A stretch of DNA of 64,000 nt, taken from Apoda limacodes (lineage: Eukaryota; Arthropoda; Insecta; Lepidoptera; Limacodidae). A program made the position numbers and the translations under genes. The notes below the pieces were generated by a model. That model was not told the DNA's origin. It saw only the letters and a program-made list of their open reading frames with translations, and made no database searches. The DNA is taken from the NCBI GenBank assembly GCA_946406115.1, contig OX291541.1:21421908-21485907 (forward strand), read 5' to 3'. Position 1 is the stretch's first letter; each line of letters begins with the position of its first letter. Positions 22,697 to 34,147 of the stretch are shown here, piece by piece.

Positions 22697-23589
22697 AAAA
22701 TGAGAAAAGAACTATACAAAAAATAGAAATAGTTCACAGTGATGTTTATTGCCCAATGCCCGTTACATCATTAGGTGGGAATAGGCATTTCATTACTTTT
22801 ATTGATGATATGACAAGATACTGTAGAGTCTATTTGATGAAAATTAAGAGTGAGGCTCTCGAAAAATTTACTAAATATAAAAATGAAGTCGAGAACTACA
22901 GAGGACTTAAAATAAAATACCTACAATCTGACAATGGAACAGAATACTGCAATAGAGAATTTAACAAGTTTCTGAGAACACATGAAATACAGAGAAGGTT
23001 GAGTGCAGCGTATACACCGCAACAAAATGGAATATCTGAGCGCAAAAACAGAACGTTAATTGAGAAAGCACGTACCATGTTCTTAGAATCGAATACTCCC
23101 AAATTTTTGTGGGCTGATGCGGTATTCACAGCTTATTACTTATGTAATAGAAGTAAAGTAAAAAATACAGCTCTAAATCATGAAACACCTTTTAAACTAT
23201 GGGCTGAGAAAATACCAAATGCAGCTCATTTTCAAGTTTTTGGATCAAAGTCATATGAATTAAACAAAAACAAGAATAAAACGAAATTTGCACCAAATGC
23301 TTTCGCTGGTATTTTTGTTGAGTATTCTGAAGTTTCTAAGGCATATCGAATATTTATTCCATATCAAAATAGAATCGTACTCACAAGAGATGTAAGAGTG
23401 ATACCGAAGAAATATTATGAAGAAAAACAAGGACACGAGAAAGATCCATTCGAAAAATGTATTGAAAACCAGAAAATGTTACATGAGGATAAGAATATAG
23501 ATATATTGTTGACTGAAATGCAAAACGAAAATGATAAGAATCAGATTGAACATAATAACGAAATCATATTAGATCAAAGTTCTACATAA
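22693..23589 (+). pseudogene. copia integrase core
   Basis: About 298 codons without a stop. Catalytic triad: Asp in EIVHSDVYC (near residue 16), Asp in QSDNGTEYC, Glu in QNGISERKNRTL. Downstream, FVEYSEVSKAYRI matches the GYS-type C-terminal box of copia integrase. This is the best preserved part of the element. Confidence 0.9.
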
Positions 23590-24540
23590 ACAGCAGAAGT
23601 AGATGTTGAGACATCTGAAGAACCTATTGAAGGACCAAGGAGAATCAGACAAGCTCCAAAATGGACTACTGATTATGATATGTCATACAAGTTAAATGAA
23701 GTTAATGAAAATGATACGGAGTGGTCTGAAGCAATAACATCTGAGATTAAAGCACATTTGTTTAACGAAACGTGAAATATAGAAAAAAAATCACAAGGTA
23801 CAAATGTGGTAGATAGTAAAATGGTACTTAAAGATAAATATGATGCTCATGGAGTATTAGTCAGAAAGAAAGCAAGACTCGTTGCACGAGGGTTTGCACT
23901 GGTTCAGATTATCATGAAGTTTATGCTCCAGTAGTAAGTCTAAGTTCCATAAGATTGCTAACAGCCATATCAATAGAAGAAAATATGAGACTAAACCAGT
24001 TGGACATTCGCACAGCTTTTCTGAACGGTGATATAAATGAAAGTATTTATATGAAAATACCTCAGGATTTAGAAAAATAGTTAAATAAGATAATCATGGA
24101 TGAAACTCAGAACAAAAACCAAAACATACTAAACAGAGCTAGAGAAATGCTAAATGAATTAAAAAATGGAAAAGAAGAAAAAGTATGTAAGCTACAGAAA
24201 GCCATATATGGTTTAAAACAAGCTGGGAGACAGTGGTATTTGAAGTTGGATGATCATCTCAAGTCAATGGGTTTTGAACCTACAAATACAGATCCCTGTG
24301 TGTACATATTTAAAATAAATGCGGAGAAAATAATACTGCGTATATAGGTATGTAGATGACATTATTATGGCTTATAGAAATGAAAGCTTATAGAAAAGAA
24401 ATTAAGGAGCTGTTATCAAAAAGGTTTGAAATGAGAGATCTTGGTGACCTAAGTTCTGTTAAGGTATACAGTTCATAAGAGAAGGGGAAGAAATTAAACT
24501 CTCGCAAGATAAATACATACAAAAATCACTTAAACAATTT
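23590..24540 (+). pseudogene. copia reverse transcriptase, broken
   Basis: Pieces in order: WSEAITSEIKAHL; RKKARLVARGF; YAPVVSLSSIRLLTAI; QLDIRTAFLNGDI (motif A Asp); KAIYGLKQAGRQWY (24096-24347); and YVDD at 24349-24360 in a shifted frame. Stops occur at about 23775, 24078 and 24347. Confidence 0.85.
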
Positions 24541-24543
24541 AAT

Positions 24544-25280
24544 ATGGAGGACTGCAATACTGAAAATACATCAATGGAGAGCGGTACAAAATTAAATAAA
24601 ATAGAAACAAAAGACGAAAGCTTACCTAACCAGAATTTGATCGGTTCGCTTATGTATTTAGCTATCGCAACAAGACCGGAAATTATGTTTGCTGTCAGCT
24701 ATCTTAGCCAATATAATACATGCTATAACAATGAACATTGGCAAGCAGCCAAAAGAATACTACAATATCTGAAAGGCACCACATCAGAAGGGCTAACGTT
24801 TAAACAATCCTCAAAAAAAATAGAAGGTTACGCTGACGCAGATTGGGGAGCATGTACGATTGACCGAAGATCGTATACAGGATTCTGTTTTAAATATGCC
24901 AGTAGCGTTGTAAGTTGGGAGGCAAAGAAACAAAGAACAGTTGCCATTAGTACTGCTGAAGCTGAATATATGGCTCTTACTGAAGCTACTAAGAAGCATT
25001 TCACTTAAAGAACCTTCTTAATGACTTGGGATTTAAAACTGACAGAATGGTTTTGTGGAATGACAATCAAGCAGCTCAAAAGCTAGCTAACAATCATATG
25101 ATCAGTCCTAAATCGAAACATATAAATATAAAAGAACATTTTGTCAGATAGAAGGTACAAAAAGGCGACGTGGTTTTGAAATATAAGCCAAGTAAAGAAT
25201 TGGAGGCTGACATGTTCACTAAAGCTCTACCAGCACCTCAATTCAAGTATTTAAAAGAGAAGATTGGTATTTATTAACAA
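24544..25280 (+). pseudogene. copia RNase H and C-terminus
   Basis: NLIGSLMYLAIATRPEIMFA, GYADADWGACTIDRRSYTGF and STAEAEYMAL are the copia RNase H signatures. After a frameshift at 25008 it continues DNQAAQKLANN, KHINIKEHFVR and ADMFTKALP, ending in TAA before the purine tract. Confidence 0.85.
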
Positions 25281-25789
25281 AGATTCAGATTATTGCACCT
25301 AAGAGGGAATGTTGAATATAGAGTAGGTACAACAAACTCCATGGACGGTGTTAAATATAATATGTCTGTAGTGCAACTTGTCACTTAAAAAATATAGAAA
25401 AATGTCATATATCTGTGTTGTGTTTTTATTCTAAATAATAAACTTCTAGGTCACAAATAATAAGTTGACACAGCTAAGGAGCTTCAACTCAAACACCATT
25501 ACTGTTTATCCATTTGGCACACATTTTGGTGGTAAAAAAAATCTTTAAAGCCCACAAAAAAAAAGATATCCTTAAAATGTTTGCTATAGTTGTGCATTAG
25601 TCGAATCAAAATGGTGTTATGACCATATTTAGTTATTAATTGAACTCCTATAATAACAATGGTGTGTGTGTGGAAGCCTGCGACTACATTCAAGTATTTA
25701 TGTATATCAAGAGATCACCAAAAACGATATAGCTCTAATTTAGTTAGTGATCTTATTAATATTAATTATTCAACGTATGCGTAAATTTG

Positions 25790-26557
25790 TTAATAAATTC
25801 ATGCTAAAGCCAAACAAGCTTCAATTCTTAGCGATACTCAAATGATATTTCTAAATTTTTGTTATAGTTCAAGTTAAACTGGTCGAGTTTCTTATATCAA
25901 TGTATAAGCATTATCTTACCTTACTGAAATGTTGATTTCTTGTTAACTTTGTTAAGATAAAATTTATTCTATTTGTATTAGGTTCAAATTTAAAGTTGAA
26001 GTTTTGAAATAACATTTTAGACGATTGGTTTTTCTAAAAAACCGAGCTAATGCATTTTTGACAAGTCTTGGAATAAATGAGTATGTAAGGGTTGGCACAA
26101 AATAGAACTCGAGTTGTATTTATTTATTTTGTTAGAAATAATCAAATATTTATATAAAATTAAAATCAACATTCTGATTGATATTTCTTAAAGGAAAATC
26201 GGACACTTTAAAGGTGTTAACTTTAAAATTATCAGTTTTCAGAAGTTTAATGTTAGTCCCTAAATTACAAATTTGTGGCAAGTCAAATAAATAGTAGAAA
26301 TACTCAAATGAAAATTATTAAATCGTAAATCTTATTTATAACTGAAAAATATAGTAATAAACTAAATACATAAGTTTAAATATAACTTTTATAATTATAT
26401 AAATTTTATCCAAACTAAGAAAACTTAATGGAATAAAACACATAAAGTATTACTGTTAAAATAACATAGTTTTATAAATTTTTCTAAATAGAAAATAAAA
26501 AAAAAAATTCAGAAAATTTGAGAAGTTTCAAACAATTTAAGTTTGCCAGCCCTTAAT
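25790..26557 (+). repeat. AT-rich interspersed repeat (family R2), copy 1
   Basis: It shares blocks with the reverse complement of 53932-54735: 'acaagcttcaatt', 'agttcaagttaaactggtcga', 'gataatttctaacaaaataa' and 'aaaatttgagaa'. No coding capacity. It may be a non-autonomous DNA transposon. Confidence 0.55.
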
Positions 26558-27104
26558 TTTTTGCCACAAAACGCATAAAGGTTACGATTTATGACATTTA
26601 AACTTCCTTAACAAAAAATCATGAAAACACTTAAATTGTGTTTCAAGAACAGGATTTTGACTAAGTTGAGTAGATTCTTCCCACAACAACAGCGGAAAAT
26701 GAAACTTTAAATAGAATCTGGACGAGAAGTCAAGGCCAATCGTGATCTATCAATCAGGAAAGTTCTTTTCTTATAAATTTTCGAAGTGAAGTGTTTAGTG
26801 TTTCAGATAACCATAGACATAGAGAGCTGGACAGCGCATTGCCTAGCCAGATATGAAAAAAAATGATCGCAAAAGTGTGACAGAGACAAAGAGAACGTGT
26901 GGTGTCTTGTCTCTTGCGCAGTGCATGTAGGCATGTAGTATATATATATACACTCTTATGAATCAACGTTTTATGTAACTAAAATATTACTAGTATTTTA
27001 TATTAACATAACACAATCTTCATATATTCATAGTTTATATATTGTTACTTTAATTGTTATATTAATACTGTGATTTACTCCTGAATTACACTAATGAAAT
27101 TTGC

Positions 27105-27311
27105 TATATCAAGCTGTAGCTATAGCTATAGTTGGTTAAAGCTCGGTTATAGTTATTCCCGCGGAAACTTTTGAATTTTTCAGGAGAAAACCAAGACCTA
27201 ATCTATAGTTGTGCCAAGTTTCATCCCGATCCGTCCAGTGGCTGAAGCGTTATTGAATAACAAACATCCATCCATACAGACAAACAAACTTTCACATTTA
27301 TAATATTAGAA
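27105..27311 (-). mobile_element. Helitron fragment, minus strand
   Basis: The minus strand starts TCTAATATTATAAATGTGAA at 27311 and runs through 'gttactcaat' and 'cgcgggaataactataaccg' to the poly-purine CTATAGCTATAG block. The 3' terminus is missing. It interrupts the LTR of the second copia. Confidence 0.6.
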
Positions 27312-30300
27312 CCAGAGACAAACCTATACATACTACAACATCTCCTCCTAATTATTAAACTGTCTATACCTATTTTAACTCATATTTATGCATAGCAGTT
27401 TAATAATTACAGATATTTCAGTATCATATCATTAACATAATGACATCAGTTAAATTAATTAAAAAACAAATTATTACAATGTGTTATAACCGAAACTTCA
27501 CTTTGCTCAAAGCCTTATTAATTATATCGGCCAACTGAATTTCTGAAGGACAATATGTGATGTCAATTTGACCTTCAGCATGCTTCTTGTATATAAAGTG
27601 ATAGCGCACGTCGATGTCCTTGGACCTTTTGTTAAAGAACCAATTTTGATCACCTGTATAGAATTCTGGCTGTCCGCATGCAAAATAAGCTTGATGTTGA
27701 TGAACCAATTCATTCAGCAAGGATTTTTGGTATATGGCGTCTTTGCAGGTGTCAGCAGCAGCTACGAATTCCGCCACTGTCGAAGAGAGTGACACAATTG
27801 GCTGTCTTATCAAAGAGAATATATAGGACCATTCTCAAGCATCAACACGGTTCCAGTTGTGTTGCGTCTAGTCATCAGATCACCCGCATAGTCAGAATTA
27901 CTGAAGGCTTGAATGTTTGCTTTTTGGTACATTTCTTTTGAACATTATGCCTGTATCCTTGATCCAACTAGGTACTTCAGTATTTTAGAAGTAATTTAGA
28001 AAGGCGTTAGAAGGATCTTCAGTATTTCTGGTAGCTTGACTCACAGCCTGAGCTATATCTGTCCTCACGACTTTCCAGTTGGGAAGTTTCTTGTTTCAAT
28101 ATCGATACCATATTATTTAGTCTATCAGAGGGTTTAGCATTTTCCATGCCATATTTTTGAAAAATATTATTTATATAATTTTTCTCAGTAAGTTTTATAC
28201 CTTCGTCTTATTTGTATTTCCATTCCCAACTAATTTGTAGGATTTTCATTTTTCTTTATTTGAAACTTGTTTTCTAGTTTATTTAAGATTTCTTTTATTT
28301 TCTTTGTCTTGTCCAATAACTAATCCATCATCAACATACAATCACACCCATCATTTTTTATGCCTACAAAGCTTAGATCTGTCATAGTTTTAGTGAATGT
28401 TTTATTCCAGGTGAAAAGCGCTTATGTAAAGCCATATAATGCCTATTTTAATAAGCATACTTTATTAGGGTTCCGTACCCGAAGGGTAAATAGCGGAACC
28501 CTATTACTAAGGCTCCGCTGTCCGTCCGTTTATTGCACACTTTGCCTGTCAATTCGTCCTAAAGAAATGCAGTTTTTATATCGAAGGTAAGTGTATGATG
28601 GTTGTTAGAAGCTGCCATAGCAAATTGACATACCACCGAGCTTTAGATTTTGTCATAATCGAGATTGCCTTGCTGCTCACAATCTTGGACAACTTGCCTT
28701 GTAGGTTCCGTCACACTTTACGCGAAAAACCCATTTATTTGACAGTATTTTGTGTTCTTTTCCATCTTCTTTGTTAATCATAACCCAGGTATTATTTTCT
28801 TCTAAAAAAAATATTTATGATTGAATAGCCTTCTCCCAATTTTCTTTTTCGTTACTTTAGAAAGCTTCTTTATAAGTACCTAAGTAAGAAGTTTTTTCAC
28901 TCTTCCTCTACTCACTCTTAGTACTTATTTCTTTTTCTGCGTTTTCATTACTTTCTTTTTTATTTTCTTCTTTTTGATTTCCTTAATCTATTACCTTTTC
29001 CTTGTCTTTTCGCTTTTCTTGGGTGTTATTTTTGTGAGAAAAGCTTACAGGGTCGTAGTATTCTATATCTTTATTTTCTTTAAAAATATTATCTGTCTTT
29101 TGTTCGTTTTCTTCTTCCTCGTTTTCAAATTATGGTAGCACTATTGAAGTTGTATGATTTTTAATTAATGTTTTTTTTATCAAATATTACATCTCGCTGC
29201 ATAGTGATTTTACTTAACTCAGGATCCCACGTTCTGTATCCAATTGGAGCATATCCTACCATTATTTGCTTCTTGGTTCTAGTCTCAAATTTTTTTAGGT
29301 AATCATTTAGGGTTTGTAAAATGATTAGGAAATTGTTTTACAAACCCCATACTTCCGAATGTACTGATGTTTGCAAGGTTTGGTTTTGTTTTATACCATA
29401 GTTCATATGAAATTACCAGTAGTTTTCGTTGGAAGACGATTCATTAGGTATGTAGAAGCTTAGACAGCCTCTCCCCACATTTCTTTATTTAATTCTGATT
29501 GAAGCAACAAAGCTCTTGCTTTTTCTATCAATTTACGATTGAGCCTATCAGCTTTGCCATTTAACTGTGAACTATAAGGGATTGTGTAGTCTAATTTAAT
29601 GCCTCTTCACTAGCACCACGTTGTAAATTCTTTTTCGGTCTATTCGCCATCGTTGTCACACCTCAGCTTTTTTATTTTTAAGTCTAATTCCCTTTCAGCT
29701 TCATTAATATATTGTTATTTTAAAACAGGAACTTCAAATTTGTTCTTTATATACTTTTGTGATATGAGTGTAATCATTAAAAACTGTCACTATATATCAT
29801 TTCATCCCATGTTGCTTCCTCAACATAGCAGACATCGGTATGTAAGATTTCCAGTGGTTTTTCTGTTTTTCTTTCATTTCTTTATTTAATGAAGTACCAT
29901 CAGCTAATTTTGGTAGGTTTTTAATTGCTTCTTTTTCTGGATGTCCGATTTTTATATGCCTGTTTACTGCACACATAGCCATATTATTTTCCAAATTGAT
30001 TTTATACAATCCGGATTGGTTTTTTTCTAAAGATTGTGACATTCTCTACAAATTTTGACAATGTTCCCAGAAAATAGAACAGAACCTTCTTTGTTCGTGA
30101 TTTCGTTCACCAACATAAGATTTTGTGATAACTCCGGTATACAAAGTGTATTATTGCTAAGTAGACAATGTTTTACCTCGATTGTCCCGAAACCTTTAGA
30201 TAGTATCTTCGCTACACTTTTGGCGGCATATATTTCTGATAATTGACTTTTAAAATCTTTAATGGTTTCAATGTTATTCGTCATGTGTGCTGAGCATCCA

Positions 30301-30500
30301 GAATCCACAACGAATACAAGTTGATTGGATGAGTTTGTACCCTTTTCAAAACTTGATAGGAATGTCACTCTTCCAGGTTTTGTTTGTTGCTCTTTCTTTG
30401 AGTCTTGAAAAAACATTTTTCTTCTGGATGATTATATTTTTTACAGATACCAAATCAAAAAATCAAAACAGATTTTCAATCTTTTGCTTTATGCCTTTTT
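27312..30500 (-). mobile_element. Second copia-type retrotransposon, minus strand, badly decayed
   Basis: In minus-strand order: protease 30027-30416 (VVDSGCSAHMTN); pre-integrase 29797-30042; integrase piece near 29470-29590 (YSSQLNGKADRLNRKLIEKA, ALLLQSELNKEMWGEAV); AT-rich decayed RT 28000-29450; RNase H end 27484-27813 (VSLSSTVAEFVAAADTCKDA, DIDVRYHFIYKKH, IQLADIINKAL). A purine tract AGGAGGAGA at 27341-27350 is followed by an LTR start TGTTGTAGTA (27340 leftwards). A partial R1 repeat sits in the RT at 28466-28550. No usable frame remains. Confidence 0.8.
28466..28550 (+). repeat. Repeat family R1, 5' fragment
   Basis: AGGGTTCCGTACCCGAAGGG and CCCTATTACTAAGGCTCCGC, the start of the R1 family only. 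Confidence 0.75.
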
Positions 30501-31059
30501 GAATTTTAAGCATTGTATATATGTGTTTGCTTTGACTGCTATCGATGAAGTTAATGCTTGGCCGTTTTTTCTATTAGCTGCCTAGGAAATACGCTGTCCA
30601 TTTTTCTATGGTTCTCTCTTCTCTGTAGCAGAGGTACGGTAATTATTATACTTACATAATATAGCCATAGGTACTATTTTCTTACTAGGTACCTATTTTA
30701 GTAGGGCTGTCTTATTATACGTACAATTATACGGGTTATTTTTACAATTTTCAGTAAATAAAAATACAATTTTTAAAAATTGTACTTTGACAAAAGTTGT
30801 CGCCGATATAGTTTTTTTCATAAATACGCTTCTAAATATACTTGCAGTTAAGAAAATATTTTCCGAAATTCAACCCTTATCGGGTAGGAAAAGGGTGCGG
30901 GTTGTGAGAGGAACTAGAGCTTTATAGATACCTATATAATATATATAGATCGTAGCGAGACGCGGGCTGCGGGTTTTGCAAATAGCTACAAGAGCTTGCA
31001 GACTTGGCAAAAAGCTTGCCGTGGATCTAAGCTGAATAATCAAACAGTCTAGTCTTTTT
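30501..31059. other. Intron sequence, nothing recognised
   Basis: AT-rich; contains GATATAG-like short repeats near 30920-30970 but no gene or known repeat ends. Confidence 0.4.
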
Positions 31060-31345
31060 TAGGGTTTCGTACCCAAAGGGGAATAAGCGTCACCCTATTA
31101 CTAAGACTTCGCTGTCCTTCCGTCCGTCTGTCACGAGGCTGTATCTCATGAACCGTGATAGCTAGACAGCTGAAATTTTCACAGAAGATGTATTTTTGTA
31201 GCCGCTGTAACAACAAATACTACAAAACAGAATAAAATAAATATTTAAGGGGGCTCCTATACAACAAACGTAATTTTTTTGCCTTTTTTATAGATAATGG
31301 TATGGAACCATTCGTGCGCGAGTCCGACTCGCACTTTTTATAATA
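31060..31345 (+). repeat. Repeat family R1 copy
   Basis: It runs from AGGGTTTCGTACCCAAAGGG to GCGCGAGTCCGACTCGCAC, similar to 8355-8762 but shorter in the middle. Confidence 0.75.
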
Positions 31346-31689
31346 ATTACCAAAAATTGCAGCGTTTTTTAGGGTTCGACTTTAGGGAGGTTTAGAGAAC
31401 AAATTATCTCTATACTAGCTCTTACCCGCAGCTCTGTCTACGCTAACTTCACTTAATTAAAAAAGTGCAGGCAAGAAACTCGATAAGTCTCAAAAAACTT
31501 AGTAGTAATATTGTCTATAGTGATAATATTTAATCTTATAATGCATGTATATCACGAATAAAATAAACTCAGAAAGAAATAAATAATAATAATAATATTT
31601 GTTAGACATATCACACTGCGCCATCTGGTTCCAATTAAACTCAAGGTTTATTAATATTAATATCAACTTATCACCCCATTTAATTTTCA

Positions 31690-31859
31690 ATAATGTTTTC
31701 TCTAAGGCCTACAGTAAAGGGGTTCTTCAAGAAAGAAGTTATTAGATTATTGAAAGGTCGGCAACGTGCGAACGATACCCCTTGTGTTGCAAGCGTCCAT
31801 AGGCTACGGTGACCGTAAGCTTGTTTGCCACCTTAGTGGTATATAAAAAAAAAAAAAAA
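31690..31859 (+). mobile_element. LINE family A 3' end only, poly(A) tail
   Basis: It carries, on the plus strand, the 3' untranslated sequence seen inverted at 51490, 53765 and 61063 ('aggctacggtgaccgtaagc', 'tttgccaccttagtggtata') and ends in about 15 A. A strongly 5'-truncated insertion, and the only plus-strand copy of this family. Confidence 0.8.
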
Positions 31860-32446
31860 CTTAGCAAAGCTTGTATTATGAAAACCAGACAACGGATACA
31901 AATACTTGTAAATACATATATTTATATATATATATATATATATATATCTATACATATAATAAAATGGTAGGAAAGTCAAAACTGTACATTGAATATTTTT
32001 TTTTTAAAATACTTGGGGTGTGATCTACAATCGATACCGAAGCCAAAAATATAGTTTTTAGAATTTTTGTCTGTTTGTCTGTATGTATGTCCGGGATAAA
32101 CTCAAAAAGTACTGCATGGATTTACTTCAAATTTGGCACGAATATTATTAAGAAGTCGGGTCAACATATAGGCTACATATTATCACGCAATCACCTACGG
32201 GGAACGAGCAGTGAACCTTTATTTTTTCAACATGTAGTCTAACGACGCATATTTGACTTGCTTCCTAATAATTTTGAATTAAGAAGCCGCTGGCAGTACC
32301 TAGTATATTTATATATCATACATCATACATATATATAAATACACCCAGACTCAAAACAAACGCAAATGTTTATCACATAAATGTTTGTCCAGTGCGGATA
32401 TCGAACCCACACCCTCTGCACAGCAGCCAGTCAACTAGGCTGCGGG
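31860..32446 (-). mobile_element. SINE family S1 copy split by a Helitron
   Basis: The tail part is at 31860-31946 ('agcaaagcttgtattatg', 'cagacaacggatac') and the head at 32304-32446 (box B as 'gatatcgaacccacacc' and box A side 'actaggctgcgg'). The Helitron at 31947-32303 separates them. Confidence 0.8.
31947..32303 (+). mobile_element. Non-autonomous Helitron inside a SINE
   Basis: It starts TCTATACATATAATAAAATG after an A, ends CTAG (32300-32303) before a T, and inserted between A and T without duplication, as Helitrons do. A longer relative is at 47995-48536, nearly identical over the first 340 bp. Confidence 0.8.
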
Positions 32447-32516
32447 GAGCTAACAGCTGCACGTCAAAATTAAAAAGATTTTCAAGACAGACAGAAAAGA
32501 GAAACTTATAACTAAC

Positions 32517-32719
32517 CTGGAGGTAGGTCAGGTCTGGCCATCCAAACGTCATTCCACACATGGTAGTTCCATAAATATTCCTTATCGCCTTTTGGCCCGG
32601 GGATCTCTTCCATGGTCTCAGTGTAGTATATTTCCACGGAGAGCGAGGAATTGGTATCGTGCGCCGACACTATGTGTCTATCACCATCACACGGGATGGG
32701 ATACCCAGGGCGCGGCAAA
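32517..32719 (-). pseudogene. Transglutaminase exon 7 (catalytic histidine) with frameshift and stop
   Basis: The acceptor ATGTACAG lies before 32719 and the donor GTTAGT follows 32517. The exon opens in phase as VCRALGIPSRVMV and meets TAG at 32670-32672. From 32670 the family sequence continues in another frame: VSAHDTNSSLSVEIYY, LWNYHVWNDVWMARPDLPPG. The catalytic His (32560-32562) is in this second part. Between the SR codon and SAHD the family has six residues (18 bases) but 23 bases are present, a net gain of five, beside a GTGATGGTGATA mini-duplication. The donor and the phase into exon 8 are intact. Either the gene copy is broken or the assembly has an error. Confidence 0.85.
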
Positions 32720-32857
32720 CTGTACATATTTCATAGATATAGGGAATGAATATCAACTTTTCAACCCTAAATGGGTTTAAATTAGTACATAATCTTATGA
32801 TGGTTATATTTAGACGATTTCACCTACGAATCGGTTTGAAAATATGGAAATTTACCT

Positions 32858-33199
32858 TGAGTGCCGAGGGTCGAGTTTATGGATCCGTCTGAAAAGGGGT
32901 GTGTGTCGGTATGTAGGTGTGTACTGTATAAAGTTATCCCCTCTCTTATCTAGAACACTGAACTGCGATTCTTCAATCCAACTTGGGCAAATCCAAAGAC
33001 ACGGTAATTCACTCACTTGATGCACAAATCCAAATATCAAAAGCTTATTTTAATCAAGACAACGGACACACTGTGTAGTGGATCACAAAACTCAGACTGG
33101 AAGTTACGTCACCGGTTCTCAATTCTTGGGCTGCACCAGCAACACGCGACCCATGCGGAGCACACGGGAAACAAAACCAGTCCACTCTTTAACGATCAA
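32858..33199 (-). mobile_element. BEL/Pao 3' LTR (about 342 bp)
   Basis: On the minus strand it begins TGATCGTTAAAGAGTGGAC directly after a purine tract (GGGGCGGGGGAT, plus-strand positions 33200-33213) and ends CACTCA near 32858. It has an AATAAG-type signal in the middle. The left boundary is a guess from the TG...CA rule. Confidence 0.6.
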
Positions 33200-33246
33200 T
33201 CCCCCGCCCCTGCCAGACCGTGTCTGGATGAGGATAAACCGAGCTA

Positions 33247-33480
33247 GAAGTACTAGTCGACTGGCAACCGACAGAGCGTCGCGACGGCACGCTGTAATAC
33301 CAATTCCCCTACCATAACCTCTGCGATCCGCGGGATACCGTCCGACCCGGGGAATAACTGAACGATGCGACCTAACCGACATTGCAAGAGCGGTAAATTC
33401 GAATCCTTTAATAGGACGAGGTCACCGACATGCGGGGATTCATTTTTAAGACTGAGATTTCCTACAAGTTGTCATCCCCT
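33247..33480 (-). pseudogene. BEL/Pao pol C-terminus
   Basis: The minus strand encodes PHVGDLVLLK, CRLGRIVQLFPGSDGIPRIA, then LQRAVATLCRLPVD and stop. This is the small C-terminal domain typical of BEL/Pao polyproteins, just before the purine tract and 3' LTR. The upstream pol is absent. Confidence 0.75.
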
Positions 33481-33602
33481 ATTTTACAATCCTAAGAGGT
33501 AAAGTGGTTGTCTTGTGCATTAGGTATATCTTCGTTTAACTTTAAACGACTAAGATCGCCGCAGTTGACATTCAGGCCACCTCTACAGGGATAAGTACCG
33601 TA

Positions 33603-34147
33603 TCTATATTAATAATATAAAAATGCGAAAGTAACTCTGTCTGTCTGTCTGTTTGTTACCTCTTCCCGCTCAAACCGCTATACCAATTACGATGAAATTT
33701 GGCATAAAGATAGTTTGAGTTCCGAGAAAGGACATAGGCTACTTGAAAACGTCAAGTGTGAGTCAGTTTTTTTCTATAATTCTGGAGTTGCTGTTGAAAT
33801 CCTACACCGATAGTCGAATTTAGGACGGGTGGAACCACGGGCAAATTTGGCATTTAGATAGTTTGAGTCCGTGAGAAGGACATAGGCATCTTGTAAACGA
33901 CAAGCGTGAGTCAGTTTTTTTCTATAATTCAGGAGTTGCCGTTGAAATCCTACACCGATAACCGTATTTAGGACGGGTGGAACCGAGGGCAAATTTGGCA
34001 TGTAGATAGTTTGAGTCCGTGGGAAGGACATAGGCAACTTGTAAACGACAAGCGTGAGTCAGTTTTTTTCTATAATTCAGGAGTTGCCGTTGAAATTCTA
34101 CACCGATAACCGAATTCAGAGCAGGTGGAACTGCGAGCAAAAGCTAG
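33603..34147 (+). mobile_element. Non-autonomous Helitron with internal 148-bp tandem repeats
   Basis: The 5' end is TCTATATTAATAATATAAAA after A33602 and the 3' end CTAG (34144-34147) before T. From 33695 three units of 148 bp follow (each starting AAATTTGGCAT), containing GTTTGAGT.CCGxGAGAAGGACATAGG. Confidence 0.8.
33695..34146 (+). repeat. 148-bp minisatellite, three copies, in the Helitron
   Basis: Unit starts at 33695, 33843 and 33991, exactly 148 bp apart. Units 2 and 3 are closer to each other than to unit 1. Confidence 0.9.

Larger units (their letters stand above)
19141..25495 (+). mobile_element. Ty1/copia LTR retrotransposon, one per strand pair in this intron, split by a foldback element
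   Basis: Truncated 5' LTR at about 19141-19275, 3' LTR at 25310-25495 (TGTTGAATA ... CTCAAACA), sharing 'aacttgtcacttaaaaaata' and 'gacacagctaag'. The primer-binding site at 19276-19298 starts GGTTATGG and resembles the initiator tRNA-Met internal site used by copia. The purine tract AAGAGGGAA (25301-25309) precedes the 3' LTR. Gag, protease, integrase, RT and RNase H follow in copia order (integrase before RT). There are several stops and frameshifts, so it is defective. Confidence 0.9.

Noticed and set aside
26754..26966. 70-codon minus-strand frame
   Set aside because: Looks like the complement of repeat sequence (GACAGAGACAAAGAG types); no domain.
33119..33382. 87-codon frame on the BEL LTR
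   Set aside because: Overlaps the pol C-terminus in another frame and runs into the LTR; a shadow frame.
33695..34146. CRISPR-like array
   Set aside because: Units are 148 bp, contiguous and without unique spacers; it is a Helitron minisatellite in a eukaryotic genome.
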